From Corallibacter vietnamensis (GTDB taxonomy: Bacteria; Bacteroidota; Bacteroidia; Flavobacteriales; Flavobacteriaceae): a stretch of DNA of 64,000 bases. The notes beneath the pieces were generated by a model, which saw only the letters and a list, made by a program, of their open reading frames with translations, was not told where the DNA came from and made no database searches. Made by a program: the position numbers and the translations under genes. This document shows, piece after piece, positions 9,333 to 18,431 of this stretch. The stretch covers positions 9,317 to 73,316 of the forward strand of contig NZ_BAABBI010000006.1 in the NCBI RefSeq assembly GCF_039537875.1, read 5' to 3'. The number at the start of each line of letters is the position of its first letter. The first letter of the stretch is position 1.

Positions 9333-9728
9333 ATGACGGTTTTTGATGAAATTCCAATAAGAATTAGATATGGTGAAACAGACCAGATGGGTGTTGTACA
9401 TCACGGTAATTACGCATTATACCTAGAAATAGGTAGGACAGAGTGGTTGAGAAAAAAAGGAATTTCTTACAAATCTATGGAAGATAACGGTGTTATGTTA
9501 CCTGTTATCTCTATGAACATTAATTTTAAAAAATCTATTCTTTATGACGACGTTATTACGGTAAGAACACAGTTAAAAAGAGCACCTTCGGTAAAGATTG
9601 AATTTAACTATGAAATACGTAGCGAAACAGGTATTGTTTTGGCTACTGCAAACACGGTTTTGGCGTTTGTAGATATGAAAACTAAACGTCCTATTAAATG
9701 TCCGGAGTATATTTTGGAGAAACTGTAG
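9333..9728 (+). CDS. acyl-CoA thioesterase, YbgC/4HBT hotdog family
   Basis: The 131-residue hotdog-fold protein has the motif IRYGETDQMGVVHHGNYALY near residue 12, which contains the catalytic Asp of the 4-hydroxybenzoyl-CoA thioesterase/YbgC family. It probably hydrolyses acyl-CoA thioesters in the cytoplasm; the preferred acyl chain is unknown. It is divergent from dnaA, and its stop abuts the stop of the convergent IMPACT gene with no gap. Confidence 0.92.
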   Translation: MTVFDEIPIRIRYGETDQMGVVHHGNYALYLEIGRTEWLRKKGISYKSMEDNGVMLPVISMNINFKKSILYDDVITVRTQLKRAPSVKIEFNYEIRSETGIVLATANTVLAFVDMKTKRPIKCPEYILEKL

Positions 9729-10337
9729 TTAAAGTTCTTTAATACTTACTTCATAAATGTTTTTTATAATATCAAATATGCTTTTTGCTTCTTTTTGTCT
9801 AACACTTATTGTAAGTTGGCAATCTAGCTCTAGTTTTTGATTTATAACATTTAGGTTTTTTTCTTTTACAACACGCATAACTTTGTTCATGTTTTTGTAA
9901 TCAAATGTTATTAGGTATTGAGTATTTATTGTTTTTGTAACTATTTTAGAGTTTTCTAAAGCTAATTGAGCTGTAGTTTTATAAGCATTTATAAGTCCGC
10001 CAACACCAAGTTTAACGCCACCAAAATAACGAACTACAATAATGAGTGTGTTTGTTATTTCAAAGGATTGAATTTGACCATAAATAGGCATTCCAGCACT
10101 ATTATTTGGTTCACCGTCATCATTAGCTCTAAACAGGATATTGTTTTCACTTGTGCCTATTTGATAAGCATAACACCAATGTCTTGCTGTATGATGTTGT
10201 TTTTTTATGGTTTCAAGATGTTCTTTTACTTCGTCTTCAGAAGTTACTGGGAAAGCATACCCAAAAAACTTACTGTTTTTATCTTTAAAAAGTACTTCTT
10301 CGCTAGGTTTAGTAATAGTTCTGTATGTATCTTTCAT
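9729..10337 (-). CDS. IMPACT/YigZ family protein
   Basis: The protein has 202 residues from ATG 10337 (MKDTYRTITKPSEE). The reading frame is open further upstream, but that stretch overlaps the preceding gene and looks non-coding. Conserved IMPACT motifs are FKDKNSKFFGYAFPV, HHTARHWCYAYQIG, DDGEPNNSAGMPIYGQI and VVRYFGGVKLGVGGLINAY. The family is linked to translation or proteolysis control, but bacterial function is unsettled. The start overlaps the stop of the DMT transporter gene by 1 nt (TAATG). Confidence 0.93.
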   Translation of the reverse strand: MKDTYRTITKPSEEVLFKDKNSKFFGYAFPVTSEDEVKEHLETIKKQHHTARHWCYAYQIGTSENNILFRANDDGEPNNSAGMPIYGQIQSFEITNTLIIVVRYFGGVKLGVGGLINAYKTTAQLALENSKIVTKTINTQYLITFDYKNMNKVMRVVKEKNLNVINQKLELDCQLTISVRQKEAKSIFDIIKNIYEVSIKEL

Positions 10338-11188
10338 TACGTAAGAGTTACAAGTATTATAGATATTACGGCAATTACAATACCTATCCAATTAGTTTTT
10401 GATAGATTTTCTTTAAAAAATAACAAGCCTGTAAAAGTAGATAGCATGACTACGCCTACGTGATTTATGGTGAATAACGTAGAGCTTTCAAAAAGCTCAT
10501 GATCTAAAGCTTTTAATAAAAAGAAAATTGAACCAAAGTTCACAATGCCTAAAATAATGCCACTTACAAAAGCTCGTGGTGTGATTAGTAATTCTTTTTT
10601 TATCACTAGAGTACATACGCCTATTATAGCTGCAATACAAAAAATGGTTGCTGAAAACAATGGAATACCATTTTCAGGAACATAAGTTGTCTCTAAATAC
10701 TTTATAGAAGTATCAATAATACCAGAGCCAAAGAATAAAATGATAGGAAATAAAAGATTTTTTTTGAAATCTATCTTTGATGCTGATTTTATAGATGTTA
10801 AGTATACTGCTGTAAGCGCTAGTAAAATCCCAATTATTTTTTGTAAACCAGTACTTTCATGATATACATAAATGCCAAATATAATAGGGATTATAACACT
10901 CATTTTAGATGCAACAGAAGCAACAGAAACACCATTTTGCTGTGATGTTTTAGCCATTACAAAAAAGATAGAGATAAATAAAAACCCTAAAAAAACAGCG
11001 CCATAAAACCAAGGCGATTTTATGGTGTTATTTACTGTGATATTTCCTCCGTAGGTTATTAAACCTGTAATACACGCAAAAAAATAGTTTATTACGATAA
11101 CCTGAAGTGTTTTTATATTATAAGCTTGAAGTAGCTTAAATATTACAAAAATAAGGGTGGAGCAGACTATACTACAAAGTAAATACAT
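10337..11188 (-). CDS. DMT/EamA-family membrane transporter
   Basis: The 283-residue hydrophobic protein has about ten predicted transmembrane helices in two repeated halves, typical of the drug/metabolite transporter superfamily. The second EamA half ends with NWIGIVIAVISIILVTLT. The substrate is unknown. It lies in a minus-strand run with the HAD gene (2 nt upstream) and the IMPACT gene (1-nt overlap), so these three are probably co-transcribed. Confidence 0.88.
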   Translation of the reverse strand: MYLLCSIVCSTLIFVIFKLLQAYNIKTLQVIVINYFFACITGLITYGGNITVNNTIKSPWFYGAVFLGFLFISIFFVMAKTSQQNGVSVASVASKMSVIIPIIFGIYVYHESTGLQKIIGILLALTAVYLTSIKSASKIDFKKNLLFPIILFFGSGIIDTSIKYLETTYVPENGIPLFSATIFCIAAIIGVCTLVIKKELLITPRAFVSGIILGIVNFGSIFFLLKALDHELFESSTLFTINHVGVVMLSTFTGLLFFKENLSKTNWIGIVIAVISIILVTLT

Positions 11189-11190
11189 GC

Positions 11191-11802
11191 TTAAAATAAA
11201 TGTTTGTTAGTAATAAATAACTGTGTTACATCATCTGTTTCTGGATTTATGTTCCAAGTGTTAATACCTAAAAGAGCAGCACTGTCGGTATTTTCTTTTA
11301 AGTCATCAATAAATAAACATGTTTCAGGAGCTAGGTTGTTTTCTTTCAATACAAAATCATAAATAGCTGTGTCTGGTTTTCTTAAGTTTATTTCGTGAGA
11401 TAAATAGAATTTGTTAAAGCAGTTTTTAAAATCTTCGTAAAAACGAATTTCATTTTTTATCCATTCTATATGAAGTTCATTTGTATTGCTTAAAAGTATA
11501 AGGTTGTATTGCTTATCATTTTTAAGTTGTTGTATGAATTCTAATCTATGACTAGGAAAATCTTTTAAAATGCAATTCCAAGCATCTAATATTGAGCTTT
11601 TATCTAAAGCAGGAAAATTATCTTGATAGAATTCCAGAAACTCATTTGTAGAGATTAGTCCTTGTTCGTATAAGCTGTTTATAGCTGTAAGTTCTTCAGG
11701 AAATGTTTCAATTTCAAATAGGTTTAGAGCATTTGTGATGGCACCTTGTTTGTCAAGGTTTATAAATACATCGCCAAAATCAAAAATTAATGTTTTTATC
11801 AT
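11191..11802 (-). CDS. HAD-superfamily hydrolase (subfamily IA)
   Basis: The protein has 203 residues. The usual nucleophile motif DxDxT appears as LIFDFGDVFINLD at residues 5-17. Motif II is LILLSNTNELH, the motif III lysine lies in LRKPDTAIYDF, and motif IV is CLFIDDLKENTDSA. This is the pattern of small phosphatases of the YihX/HAD-IA type, where a Gly follows the nucleophile Asp pair. The substrate, probably a small sugar or nucleotide phosphate, is unknown. It lies 41 nt downstream of ribD. Confidence 0.9.
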   Translation of the reverse strand: MIKTLIFDFGDVFINLDKQGAITNALNLFEIETFPEELTAINSLYEQGLISTNEFLEFYQDNFPALDKSSILDAWNCILKDFPSHRLEFIQQLKNDKQYNLILLSNTNELHIEWIKNEIRFYEDFKNCFNKFYLSHEINLRKPDTAIYDFVLKENNLAPETCLFIDDLKENTDSAALLGINTWNINPETDDVTQLFITNKHLF

Positions 11803-11843
11803 ACTATGTAAGTTGTAGTGATATATGCTTTACAATTATTTTT

Positions 11844-12836
11844 TTAGTTAGAATTATTGTTAGCGTATACTTTTAAGATATCTTGTTTTATGTGTTGTTT
11901 TGAAGTTAATTCTCCAATTAAATCAGGTGCTTTTATACCATCATCAAATGTTGTGTCGCCAATAAAAATACGAGCTTCGTCCCAAAGATTTTCATTAATA
12001 AAACGTTGTAAAGTTTTGCTGCCACCTTCAATTATTACAGAGTTTATATCTGCCTTAAATAATAAGTCGCAAATAGATTTAGCAGATGTTTCTTTAACAA
12101 GAATGGTTTTAGCTTCGTTACTAAAAACATTCAAGTCTTGAGAAAGAATTTCATTTTTGTCTAAAACAATCCTTACAGGATTTTCTCCAGTCCAATCTCT
12201 TACAGTCAGGCTAGGATTGTCTTCAATAACAGTATTTGTGCCAACTAAAATAGCTTGCTCTTCAGCACGCCACTTATGTACCAATTGCCTAGAATAAGAA
12301 TTAGTAATCCAAACGGGTTTCTTTTCGTTTTTGGTTTTTGGAGCAATAAAGCCATTTGCAGTTTCAGCCCATTTTAAAATTACATAAGGACGCTTTTTAT
12401 TATGAAAAGTAAAAAAGCGTTTATGATGTGTTTTGCAAGCATTTTCTAATACGCCAACAGTAACGTTGCAACCAGCTTTTTTAAGTCGCTCTATGCCTTT
12501 TCCGGCAACTTTGCTATGCGTATCAATGGTGCCAATAATAACATTGGGGATTTTTTTTTCTACAATTAAATCGCTGCAAGGAGGCGTTTTTCCATAGTGA
12601 CTACAAGGTTCTAAAGTCACATAAAGTGTAGCCTCTTGTAATAACGCTTGGTTTTTAACAGCATTTATAGCGTTTACTTCAGCGTGAGCTCCGCCATACG
12701 GACTCGTAAAGCCTTCACCAATTATTGCATTATTGTGTACAATAACACAGCCTACCATAGGATTTGGTCTTGTAGAACCCAAGCCGTTTTTGGCAATTTC
12801 AATACAGCGTTTTATGTATTTTTCATGTATCTTCAC
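11844..12836 (-). CDS. ribD: bifunctional riboflavin biosynthesis deaminase/reductase RibD
   Basis: The 330-residue protein starts at GTG. The N-terminal deaminase domain has the zinc site HAEVNA (H51) and PCSHYGKTPPC (C78, C87). The C-terminal domain is the 5-amino-6-(5-phosphoribosylamino)uracil reductase, with FIAPKTKNEKKPVWITN and SVIIEGGSKTLQRF. It catalyses two successive steps of riboflavin synthesis. No other rib genes are in the window. A -7 element ends 5 nt before the GTG, suggesting a leaderless or nearly leaderless message. Confidence 0.97.
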   Translation of the reverse strand: MKIHEKYIKRCIEIAKNGLGSTRPNPMVGCVIVHNNAIIGEGFTSPYGGAHAEVNAINAVKNQALLQEATLYVTLEPCSHYGKTPPCSDLIVEKKIPNVIIGTIDTHSKVAGKGIERLKKAGCNVTVGVLENACKTHHKRFFTFHNKKRPYVILKWAETANGFIAPKTKNEKKPVWITNSYSRQLVHKWRAEEQAILVGTNTVIEDNPSLTVRDWTGENPVRIVLDKNEILSQDLNVFSNEAKTILVKETSAKSICDLLFKADINSVIIEGGSKTLQRFINENLWDEARIFIGDTTFDDGIKAPDLIGELTSKQHIKQDILKVYANNNSN

Positions 12837-12841
12837 GGGCG

Positions 12842-12849
12842 CAAAAATA
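12842..12849 (-). promoter_or_regulatory. -7 promoter element for ribD
   Basis: On the minus strand the bases read TATTTTTG (TAnnTTTG). Only 5 nt separate the element from the ribD GTG. The whole gap to the divergent GNAT gene is 23 bp. Confidence 0.5.
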
Positions 12850-12859
12850 AGATAATAAA

Positions 12860-13351
12860 ATGAGCCGTGATAATATTGTGATTAGAGATATTACTCCAGC
12901 AGATAATAAGGAAATTGCTCAAGTGATTCGTGATGTGTTGGTTGAGTTGGGAGCGCCAAAAGTAGGAACAGCTTATGAAGATAAAACCCTTGACTGCATG
13001 GCTGAAACCTATAGTAAGCCAAAAGCGGCTTATTTTGTGGTTTCTTCAAATAAAAAAGTAATAGGAGGTGCTGGTATTGCTCAATTAGACAACTGTGATG
13101 AAAATGTTTGTGAGCTTCAAAAAATGTATTTTTTGCCAGAGGCTAGAGGACTAGGGCTTGGTGAAAAAATGATTAATACTTGTCTTGATAAAGCTAGAGA
13201 ATTAGGGTTTGAACAATGTTATTTAGAAACTTTACCTTATATGAAAGCTGCTACAAAACTTTATACAAAGGTTGGTTTTAAATCACTAAAAGAGCCATTA
13301 GGTAATACTGGACATTTTTCTTGTAATGTCTGGATGATAAAACGTTTATGA
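12860..13351 (+). CDS. GNAT N-acetyltransferase
   Basis: The 163-residue protein has the GNAT acetyl-CoA loop EARGLGLGEKMI near residue 95, preceded by the typical beta-strand LQKMYFLP. The C-terminal strand ends in YTKVGFKSL. The substrate is unknown. It is divergent from ribD with only 23 bp between start codons. It overlaps prmC by 4 nt (ATGA), so the two are translationally coupled. Confidence 0.9.
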   Translation: MSRDNIVIRDITPADNKEIAQVIRDVLVELGAPKVGTAYEDKTLDCMAETYSKPKAAYFVVSSNKKVIGGAGIAQLDNCDENVCELQKMYFLPEARGLGLGEKMINTCLDKARELGFEQCYLETLPYMKAATKLYTKVGFKSLKEPLGNTGHFSCNVWMIKRL

Positions 13352-14214
13352 TTTTAAAAGATATTCAAAATATATACCACAAAGAGTTAGATGCTATTTA
13401 CGGAAAAAACGAGGTAGATAGTTTTTTCTATTGGTTGATAGAGTATTATTTTCAGTTTAATAGAGTCACATTGGTTTTAGAGCCGCAATTAGCCTTAAGT
13501 AAAACCGAAGAGCAGTGTTTGTTTGAGGCTTTAGCTAGGTTAAAACAAAATGAACCAATTCAATATATTCTAGGAGAAACAGAATTTTATGGTTTAACAT
13601 TTAATGTGAATAAACATACCTTAATTCCGCGCCCTGAAACAGAAGCGTTAGTTTCATGGGTAATATCTCATAGCTTATCTCTTGATAAAGAAAAGCCTCT
13701 TAAAATATTAGATATTGGTACAGGTACTGGATGTATTGCTATTTCAATTGCTAAAAATTTACCAAATGCAAGTGTGTATGCTTTAGATGTGTCTTCTGAA
13801 GCCTTACATGTGGCTAAAGAAAATGCTAAACGCCATAAAGTAAATGTCACGTTTATTCAAGATGATATTTTAAATGTATCAGCATTAAACGCTAATAATT
13901 TAAATGCTTTTGATATTATTGTTTCAAATCCGCCTTACGTTAGAAACCTTGAAAAACAAGAAATAAAAGCCAATGTGTTAGACTATGAACCACATTTGGC
14001 CTTGTTTGTCGAAGATGATAATCCTTTAGAATTTTATGAAGCAATAGTTCATTTTGCTCAAAAAAAACTAAACAAAAAAGGAGCATTATTTTTTGAAATA
14101 AACGAATATTTAGGGGAAGAAATGAAACATTTGTTTATCTCTAATAATTTTAATGAGGTTGTCTTGAAGCAAGATATTTTCAATAAAAACAGAATGATCT
14201 CTGGAAAAAAATAA
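13348..14214 (+). CDS. prmC: peptide chain release factor glutamine methyltransferase PrmC
   Basis: The 288-residue protein methylates the Gln of the GGQ motif in release factors. The SAM-binding motif ILDIGTGTGCIAIS lies at about residues 120-133, and the glutamine-binding NPPY motif (SNPPYVRN) at 194-197. The N-terminal helical release-factor-binding domain contains QYILGETEFYGL, followed by LIPRPETE. All family hallmarks are present. Confidence 0.96.
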   Translation: MILKDIQNIYHKELDAIYGKNEVDSFFYWLIEYYFQFNRVTLVLEPQLALSKTEEQCLFEALARLKQNEPIQYILGETEFYGLTFNVNKHTLIPRPETEALVSWVISHSLSLDKEKPLKILDIGTGTGCIAISIAKNLPNASVYALDVSSEALHVAKENAKRHKVNVTFIQDDILNVSALNANNLNAFDIIVSNPPYVRNLEKQEIKANVLDYEPHLALFVEDDNPLEFYEAIVHFAQKKLNKKGALFFEINEYLGEEMKHLFISNNFNEVVLKQDIFNKNRMISGKK

Positions 14215-14347
14215 ACAGAAAATTAAAATAGTTTTTTTAGCAGTGTATTTTAATTAATTGTTAATAACTCTATTAAGGAGTTCGGTATAAAATGCATAAT
14301 TTTACAGACTTATCAACCTTAAAAGGTTTAATAAGGAACGCCTTAAA

Positions 14348-16348
14348 ATGACAGTACAAGACCAAATAAACCAGCTTCGAGAAGAACTTCGTCAACATAA
14401 TTATAACTATTATGTTCTTGATAACCCTACTATAAGTGACTTTGATTTTGATGTAAAACTAAAACAGTTACAAGTATTAGAGGAAAAACATCCAGAATTT
14501 TATGATGCTAGTTCACCAACTCTGCGCGTTGGAGGAGAAGTGACAAAAAACTTTGAGACAATTGTTCATGAACACCGTATGTATTCGTTGGATAATTCGT
14601 ACTCTAAAGAAGACTTGTTGGATTGGGAATCCCGAATTAAAAAGCAAGTAGATGGTCCTGTGCAGTATACTTGTGAACTTAAGTATGATGGCGCTTCTAT
14701 AAGTTTAACATATGAAAATGGGAAACTATTAAGAGCTGTTACACGTGGAGATGGTTTTCAGGGTGATAATGTGACAACCAATATAAAAACGATAAAATCT
14801 GTACCACTACAATTAAAGGGCGATTATCCGTCAAAATTTGATATCCGTGGAGAAATTGTTTTACCTTTTGATGGGTTTCATAAAATGAATGAAGCTCGAA
14901 TTGAAATAGGAGAAGAGCCATACAGAAATCCAAGAAACACAGCATCTGGTAGTTTAAAATTACAAGATAGTGCCGAAGTCGCAAAACGACCACTAGAATG
15001 TTTGTTGTATAATATAACAGGAACAAACTTAAATATAACCACACAGTTTGAGAGTTTACAAAAAGCACGTGTCTGGGGATTTAAGGTTCCAGATGCTGCA
15101 AAATTAGCAAACTCAATTGATGAGGTTTTAGAGTTTATTAATTATTGGGATACGCATCGTCATAACTTACCTTATGAAACTGACGGTGTTGTTATTAAAG
15201 TAAATAGTTTATACCAGCAAGAAGAATTAGGATATACAGCAAAAGCGCCAAGATGGGCTATGGCTTATAAGTTTAAGGCAGAACAAGTGTCAACCAAACT
15301 TAACGAAATCACCTATCAAGTAGGCAGAACAGGAGCTATTACGCCTGTAGCCAATTTAGAGCCTGTTGAGTTAGCAGGAACTACAGTAAAAAGAGCTTCT
15401 TTGCATAATGCAGATCAAATAGAAAAATTAGATATTCGTGTTGGAGATGAAGTTTTTGTTGAAAAGGGAGGAGAAATTATACCAAAAATTATTGCTGTAG
15501 ATTTAACAAAGCGTCCTCAAGATTCTCAACCAACCAATTATATTACTCGTTGTCCTGAATGCGAAACAGAATTAGTTAGAACCGAAGGCGAGGCTCAACA
15601 TTACTGTCCTAATTATAACGGTTGTAAGCCACAAATCATAGGAAGAATACAGCACTATATCTCTAGAAAAGCAATGGATATTGATGGTTTAGGAGGAGAA
15701 ACAGTGACTTTATTGGTAAATGCAGGTCTTATAAGTAATTATTCAGATTTATATGAGCTTACAATAAATGATGTTTTACCATTAGAACGTATGGCTCAAA
15801 AGAGTGCTGAAAATTTAATTAATGGAATAGAAGCTTCAAAACAAATTCCTTTTGAACGCGTTTTATATGCTTTAGGTATTAGATATGTTGGTGAGACTGT
15901 AGCCAAAAAATTAGCTAAACATTATAAATCTATTCAAAATATTGCAAATGCGTCTCATGATGATTTGGTAAATGTTGATGAGATAGGAGTGAAAATTGCA
16001 GAAAGTGTTTTGATGTTTTTTGCATCAGAAGAGAATATGTTGATTATTGAGCGATTAAAACGCTTTGGTGTGCAATTAGAAATTTCAGCAGAAAAGCTAG
16101 CAAATCAAACGAACAAATTAGAGGGTTTAACATTTGTTGTTTCTGGTGTTTTTGAAAACGTTTCTAGAAATGAGTTAAAGAAACTTATAGAAGATAATGG
16201 TGGTAAAGTATCTTCTTCAATTTCATCAAAAACCAGCTATATAGTAGCGGGAGCTAATATGGGACCAAGTAAAAAAGAAAAAGCAGAAAAGCTAAATATA
16301 GAATTATTGTCAGAAAGTGAATTCTTACAAAAAATACAAGTAAAATGA
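14348..16348 (+). CDS. ligA: NAD-dependent DNA ligase LigA
   Basis: The 666-residue protein joins nicks using NAD+. The adenylated lysine is K112 in ELKYDGASI. A four-cysteine zinc site lies around CPECETEL and YCPNYNGC (about residues 400-425). Helix-hairpin-helix repeats and a C-terminal BRCT domain follow (LEGLTFVVSGVFENVSRNEL near residue 590). Length is normal. It is preceded by a 133-bp gap after prmC, with a degenerate -7-like TAATTTTA about 45 nt before the ATG. Confidence 0.98.
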   Translation: MTVQDQINQLREELRQHNYNYYVLDNPTISDFDFDVKLKQLQVLEEKHPEFYDASSPTLRVGGEVTKNFETIVHEHRMYSLDNSYSKEDLLDWESRIKKQVDGPVQYTCELKYDGASISLTYENGKLLRAVTRGDGFQGDNVTTNIKTIKSVPLQLKGDYPSKFDIRGEIVLPFDGFHKMNEARIEIGEEPYRNPRNTASGSLKLQDSAEVAKRPLECLLYNITGTNLNITTQFESLQKARVWGFKVPDAAKLANSIDEVLEFINYWDTHRHNLPYETDGVVIKVNSLYQQEELGYTAKAPRWAMAYKFKAEQVSTKLNEITYQVGRTGAITPVANLEPVELAGTTVKRASLHNADQIEKLDIRVGDEVFVEKGGEIIPKIIAVDLTKRPQDSQPTNYITRCPECETELVRTEGEAQHYCPNYNGCKPQIIGRIQHYISRKAMDIDGLGGETVTLLVNAGLISNYSDLYELTINDVLPLERMAQKSAENLINGIEASKQIPFERVLYALGIRYVGETVAKKLAKHYKSIQNIANASHDDLVNVDEIGVKIAESVLMFFASEENMLIIERLKRFGVQLEISAEKLANQTNKLEGLTFVVSGVFENVSRNELKKLIEDNGGKVSSSISSKTSYIVAGANMGPSKKEKAEKLNIELLSESEFLQKIQVK

Positions 16349-16399
16349 TTTTTATTAGATAAAAAGTATTTTTTTATCGATAAATTGTAATTATATATC

Positions 16400-16407
16400 T
16401 ATATTTG
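16400..16407 (+). promoter_or_regulatory. -7 promoter element for the first YhhN-like gene
   Basis: TATATTTG (TAnnTTTG) lies 25 nt before the ATG at 16433. The second paralogue has the identical octamer at 17633, also 26 nt before its start. Confidence 0.6.
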
Positions 16408-16432
16408 CTTCAGTGTAAATTAATTATAAATA

Positions 16433-17149
16433 ATGAACAGGTCAAATATTTTAATAGTAGTTATACTATTGTTGTGTGCTGTATCTGTTGTGCTTGAGTT
16501 TAATCAACGCGAGATTTTATCTCGTGTGTTTAAGTCTTGTATCGTGCCCACAATAACAGTTTTTTATTTTATTTCGGTTACCAAAAAATCTAAGTATTTT
16601 GTTTGGTTTTTATTATTATTTTCCTTTTCAGATGTTTTAAGCTTTATAGAGGTTCATTTAGAATCTGATTTGTCTTTTGACTTATATTATACTTTTGGCA
16701 ACCTTTTGTATATAGCAGGTTATTTGTTTTTGTTGTTGGAAGTGTTTAAAAGTATTAGCATAAAAGATGTTTTAAAAAATTACATGGTACACTTGGTGGT
16801 CCTAACAATCCTTAATGCTTACATAGTTTATGTGTTAATGGTTATTGTAAACCCGTATTTATCTGGTTCTTACTTGTATTATATTGAGGCACTTTACAAC
16901 ATCATTATTTTAATATTACTTTCGGTGTCATTAGTAAACTATTTGCATAATGAAAGTAAAAAATCTTTATTATTATTTATAGGCTCGTTGTTTATTGTGT
17001 TTTCAGAAGTTATACAAATTGCTTATTACTATATTTCAGAGCGCACGTTGTTGCAAGTTGCATCTACTTTTTTGTTTGTTATAGCTTTTTTGTTCTTCTA
17101 TTATCAATCTAAAATAGAAAACAAGCCTATAAAAATTTACTTAAGCTAG
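16433..17149 (+). CDS. YhhN/lysoplasmalogenase-like integral membrane protein, paralogue 1
   Basis: The 238-residue protein is almost entirely hydrophobic, with about eight predicted membrane helices. FSFSDVLSFIE and LFIVFSEVIQIAYYY occupy the positions of the conserved acidic motifs of YhhN (TMEM86) proteins, but the match is weak. It is similar in length, helix layout and motif placement to the 17667-18428 gene, so the two look like a diverged duplicate pair. The last 23 nt overlap the 3' end of the convergent DoxX-like gene. Confidence 0.6.
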   Translation: MNRSNILIVVILLLCAVSVVLEFNQREILSRVFKSCIVPTITVFYFISVTKKSKYFVWFLLLFSFSDVLSFIEVHLESDLSFDLYYTFGNLLYIAGYLFLLLEVFKSISIKDVLKNYMVHLVVLTILNAYIVYVLMVIVNPYLSGSYLYYIEALYNIIILILLSVSLVNYLHNESKKSLLLFIGSLFIVFSEVIQIAYYYISERTLLQVASTFLFVIAFLFFYYQSKIENKPIKIYLS

Positions 17150-17510
17150 GAAGATCTTTTCTGTGTATGTAAATTATGATTATAGATAATATAAAGGTGA
17201 TTATAGCAGTTATAAAAAGTACTCCGTTATCGTTATTTACTTGAATTCCTATTTTTGTTAAGTGTAAAAATATGGCGCCACCAATTATGCCTGACGTTAA
17301 TACAGCGCCTATCCATGCTGTCTTGTTTCTTAATAACAAGATACTTGAAATTAATTCTAATATACCTATTAGTATTCTTCCGTAGGGCTCAAGTCCAGCT
17401 TTTGAAAAAATATACACACTATCAGGATGTGCTGTAAATTTAAATCTTAAAGTTTGTAATAATATTATGGCTACTATTATTCTTAAAGCAATAGATGTGT
17501 AACGCTTCAT
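17127..17510 (-). CDS. DoxX-like small membrane protein
   Basis: The protein has 127 residues from ATG 17510 (MKRYTSIALRIIVAIILLQ); the open frame upstream (to 17552) is lysine-rich and probably not translated. It has four predicted membrane helices and the segments LRFKFTAHP and YGRILIGILELISSILLL, which fit the DoxX family. Function is unknown. It is antiparallel between two YhhN-like paralogues and overlaps the first by 23 nt at the 3' ends. Confidence 0.72.
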   Translation of the reverse strand: MKRYTSIALRIIVAIILLQTLRFKFTAHPDSVYIFSKAGLEPYGRILIGILELISSILLLRNKTAWIGAVLTSGIIGGAIFLHLTKIGIQVNNDNGVLFITAIITFILSIIIIYIHRKDLPSLSKFL

Positions 17511-17632
17511 GTTTTTCTTTTTTTTGACGAAAAACAAATACTGTGCTAACATTTTTGATTTTAAAAGACTTTGTAAATCTAGAAATTTAACATTTTATTC
17601 GACGAAGCGCATTAATTTTCGATGAAAATGTG

Positions 17633-17640
17633 TATATTTG
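17633..17640 (+). promoter_or_regulatory. -7 promoter element for the second YhhN-like gene
   Basis: TATATTTG (TAnnTTTG) ends 26 nt before the GTG start at 17667. Confidence 0.58.
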
Positions 17641-17666
17641 CTACACCTACTTATAAATAATCTACT

Positions 17667-18428
17667 GTGAAAGAATGGCTAAAAATTAGTTATAATAAGA
17701 TATTATTGTGTGTCTTATTAGTACTTATTGTGGTTAATGTTATGGCTACATTAGGTCACTTTGAATTGTTAGAAAAGCTAACAAAATCCTTACTTATTCC
17801 AATTTTTTTAATGTATTTTCTAACAAGGCACAAGCGTATTGAAGCCGCTGTTGTAGGGTTTTTAATATTTTCTTTTTTAGGAGATTTGTCATCGGTGTTT
17901 TTTGACAACGAATTACTAATTGAGAGTTCTAGTATTGCTTATTTTTTAAGCTATGTATGTTTAGTTTATGTTGCTATTACTCGAATCCACAAAATAAATT
18001 TTGATAAAATTATAGGAGCTTACTTAACGGTGGTTTTTGCAATAAACGCCTATTTTATGTATGTTTTATTCACGGTTTTGCAAGCTCAAATAGCTGATGA
18101 AGTTGAGGTTATTGCTTTTGGCGCTAGAAGTATAGCGCTTGTTGTGCTAGCGTTTGTAGCGTTTGTTGTGTATTTAAATTTTGAAACAAAGCAATCTATA
18201 ATGTTTTTAGTGACATCGTTATGTTTTGTCTTTTCAGATGTTCTATTTTACATCAGCAACTATTATATATATGACTGGAGCTTTGTATTAATTGATAGAG
18301 TGTTGCACGCTGTTGGTTTATTCTTTTTAATAGGTTGTGTTGTAAATGAAAGTAAAATGCTCAACAATCAATCTGTAAAATCAAGACTGTCTATTGAGCG
18401 TACAAACAATGACCCTATTGCTGCTTAA
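17667..18428 (+). CDS. YhhN/lysoplasmalogenase-like integral membrane protein, paralogue 2
   Basis: The 253-residue polytopic membrane protein starts at GTG. FSFLGDLSSVF and LCFVFSDVLFYISNYY match the two acidic motifs of the YhhN/TMEM86 family better than paralogue 1 does. Eukaryotic members hydrolyse lysoplasmalogens, but activity of bacterial members is mostly untested. The C-terminal 25 residues are polar and probably cytoplasmic. It converges on the 5'-nucleotidase pair with a 3-bp gap. Confidence 0.7.
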   Translation: MKEWLKISYNKILLCVLLVLIVVNVMATLGHFELLEKLTKSLLIPIFLMYFLTRHKRIEAAVVGFLIFSFLGDLSSVFFDNELLIESSSIAYFLSYVCLVYVAITRIHKINFDKIIGAYLTVVFAINAYFMYVLFTVLQAQIADEVEVIAFGARSIALVVLAFVAFVVYLNFETKQSIMFLVTSLCFVFSDVLFYISNYYIYDWSFVLIDRVLHAVGLFFLIGCVVNESKMLNNQSVKSRLSIERTNNDPIAA

Positions 18429-18431
18429 GGT

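Noticed and set aside
16358..16378. Hairpin GATAAAAA/TTTTTATC after ligA
   Set aside because: It is purely AT-rich apart from one pair and has no T-run after it, so it is too weak to call a terminator.
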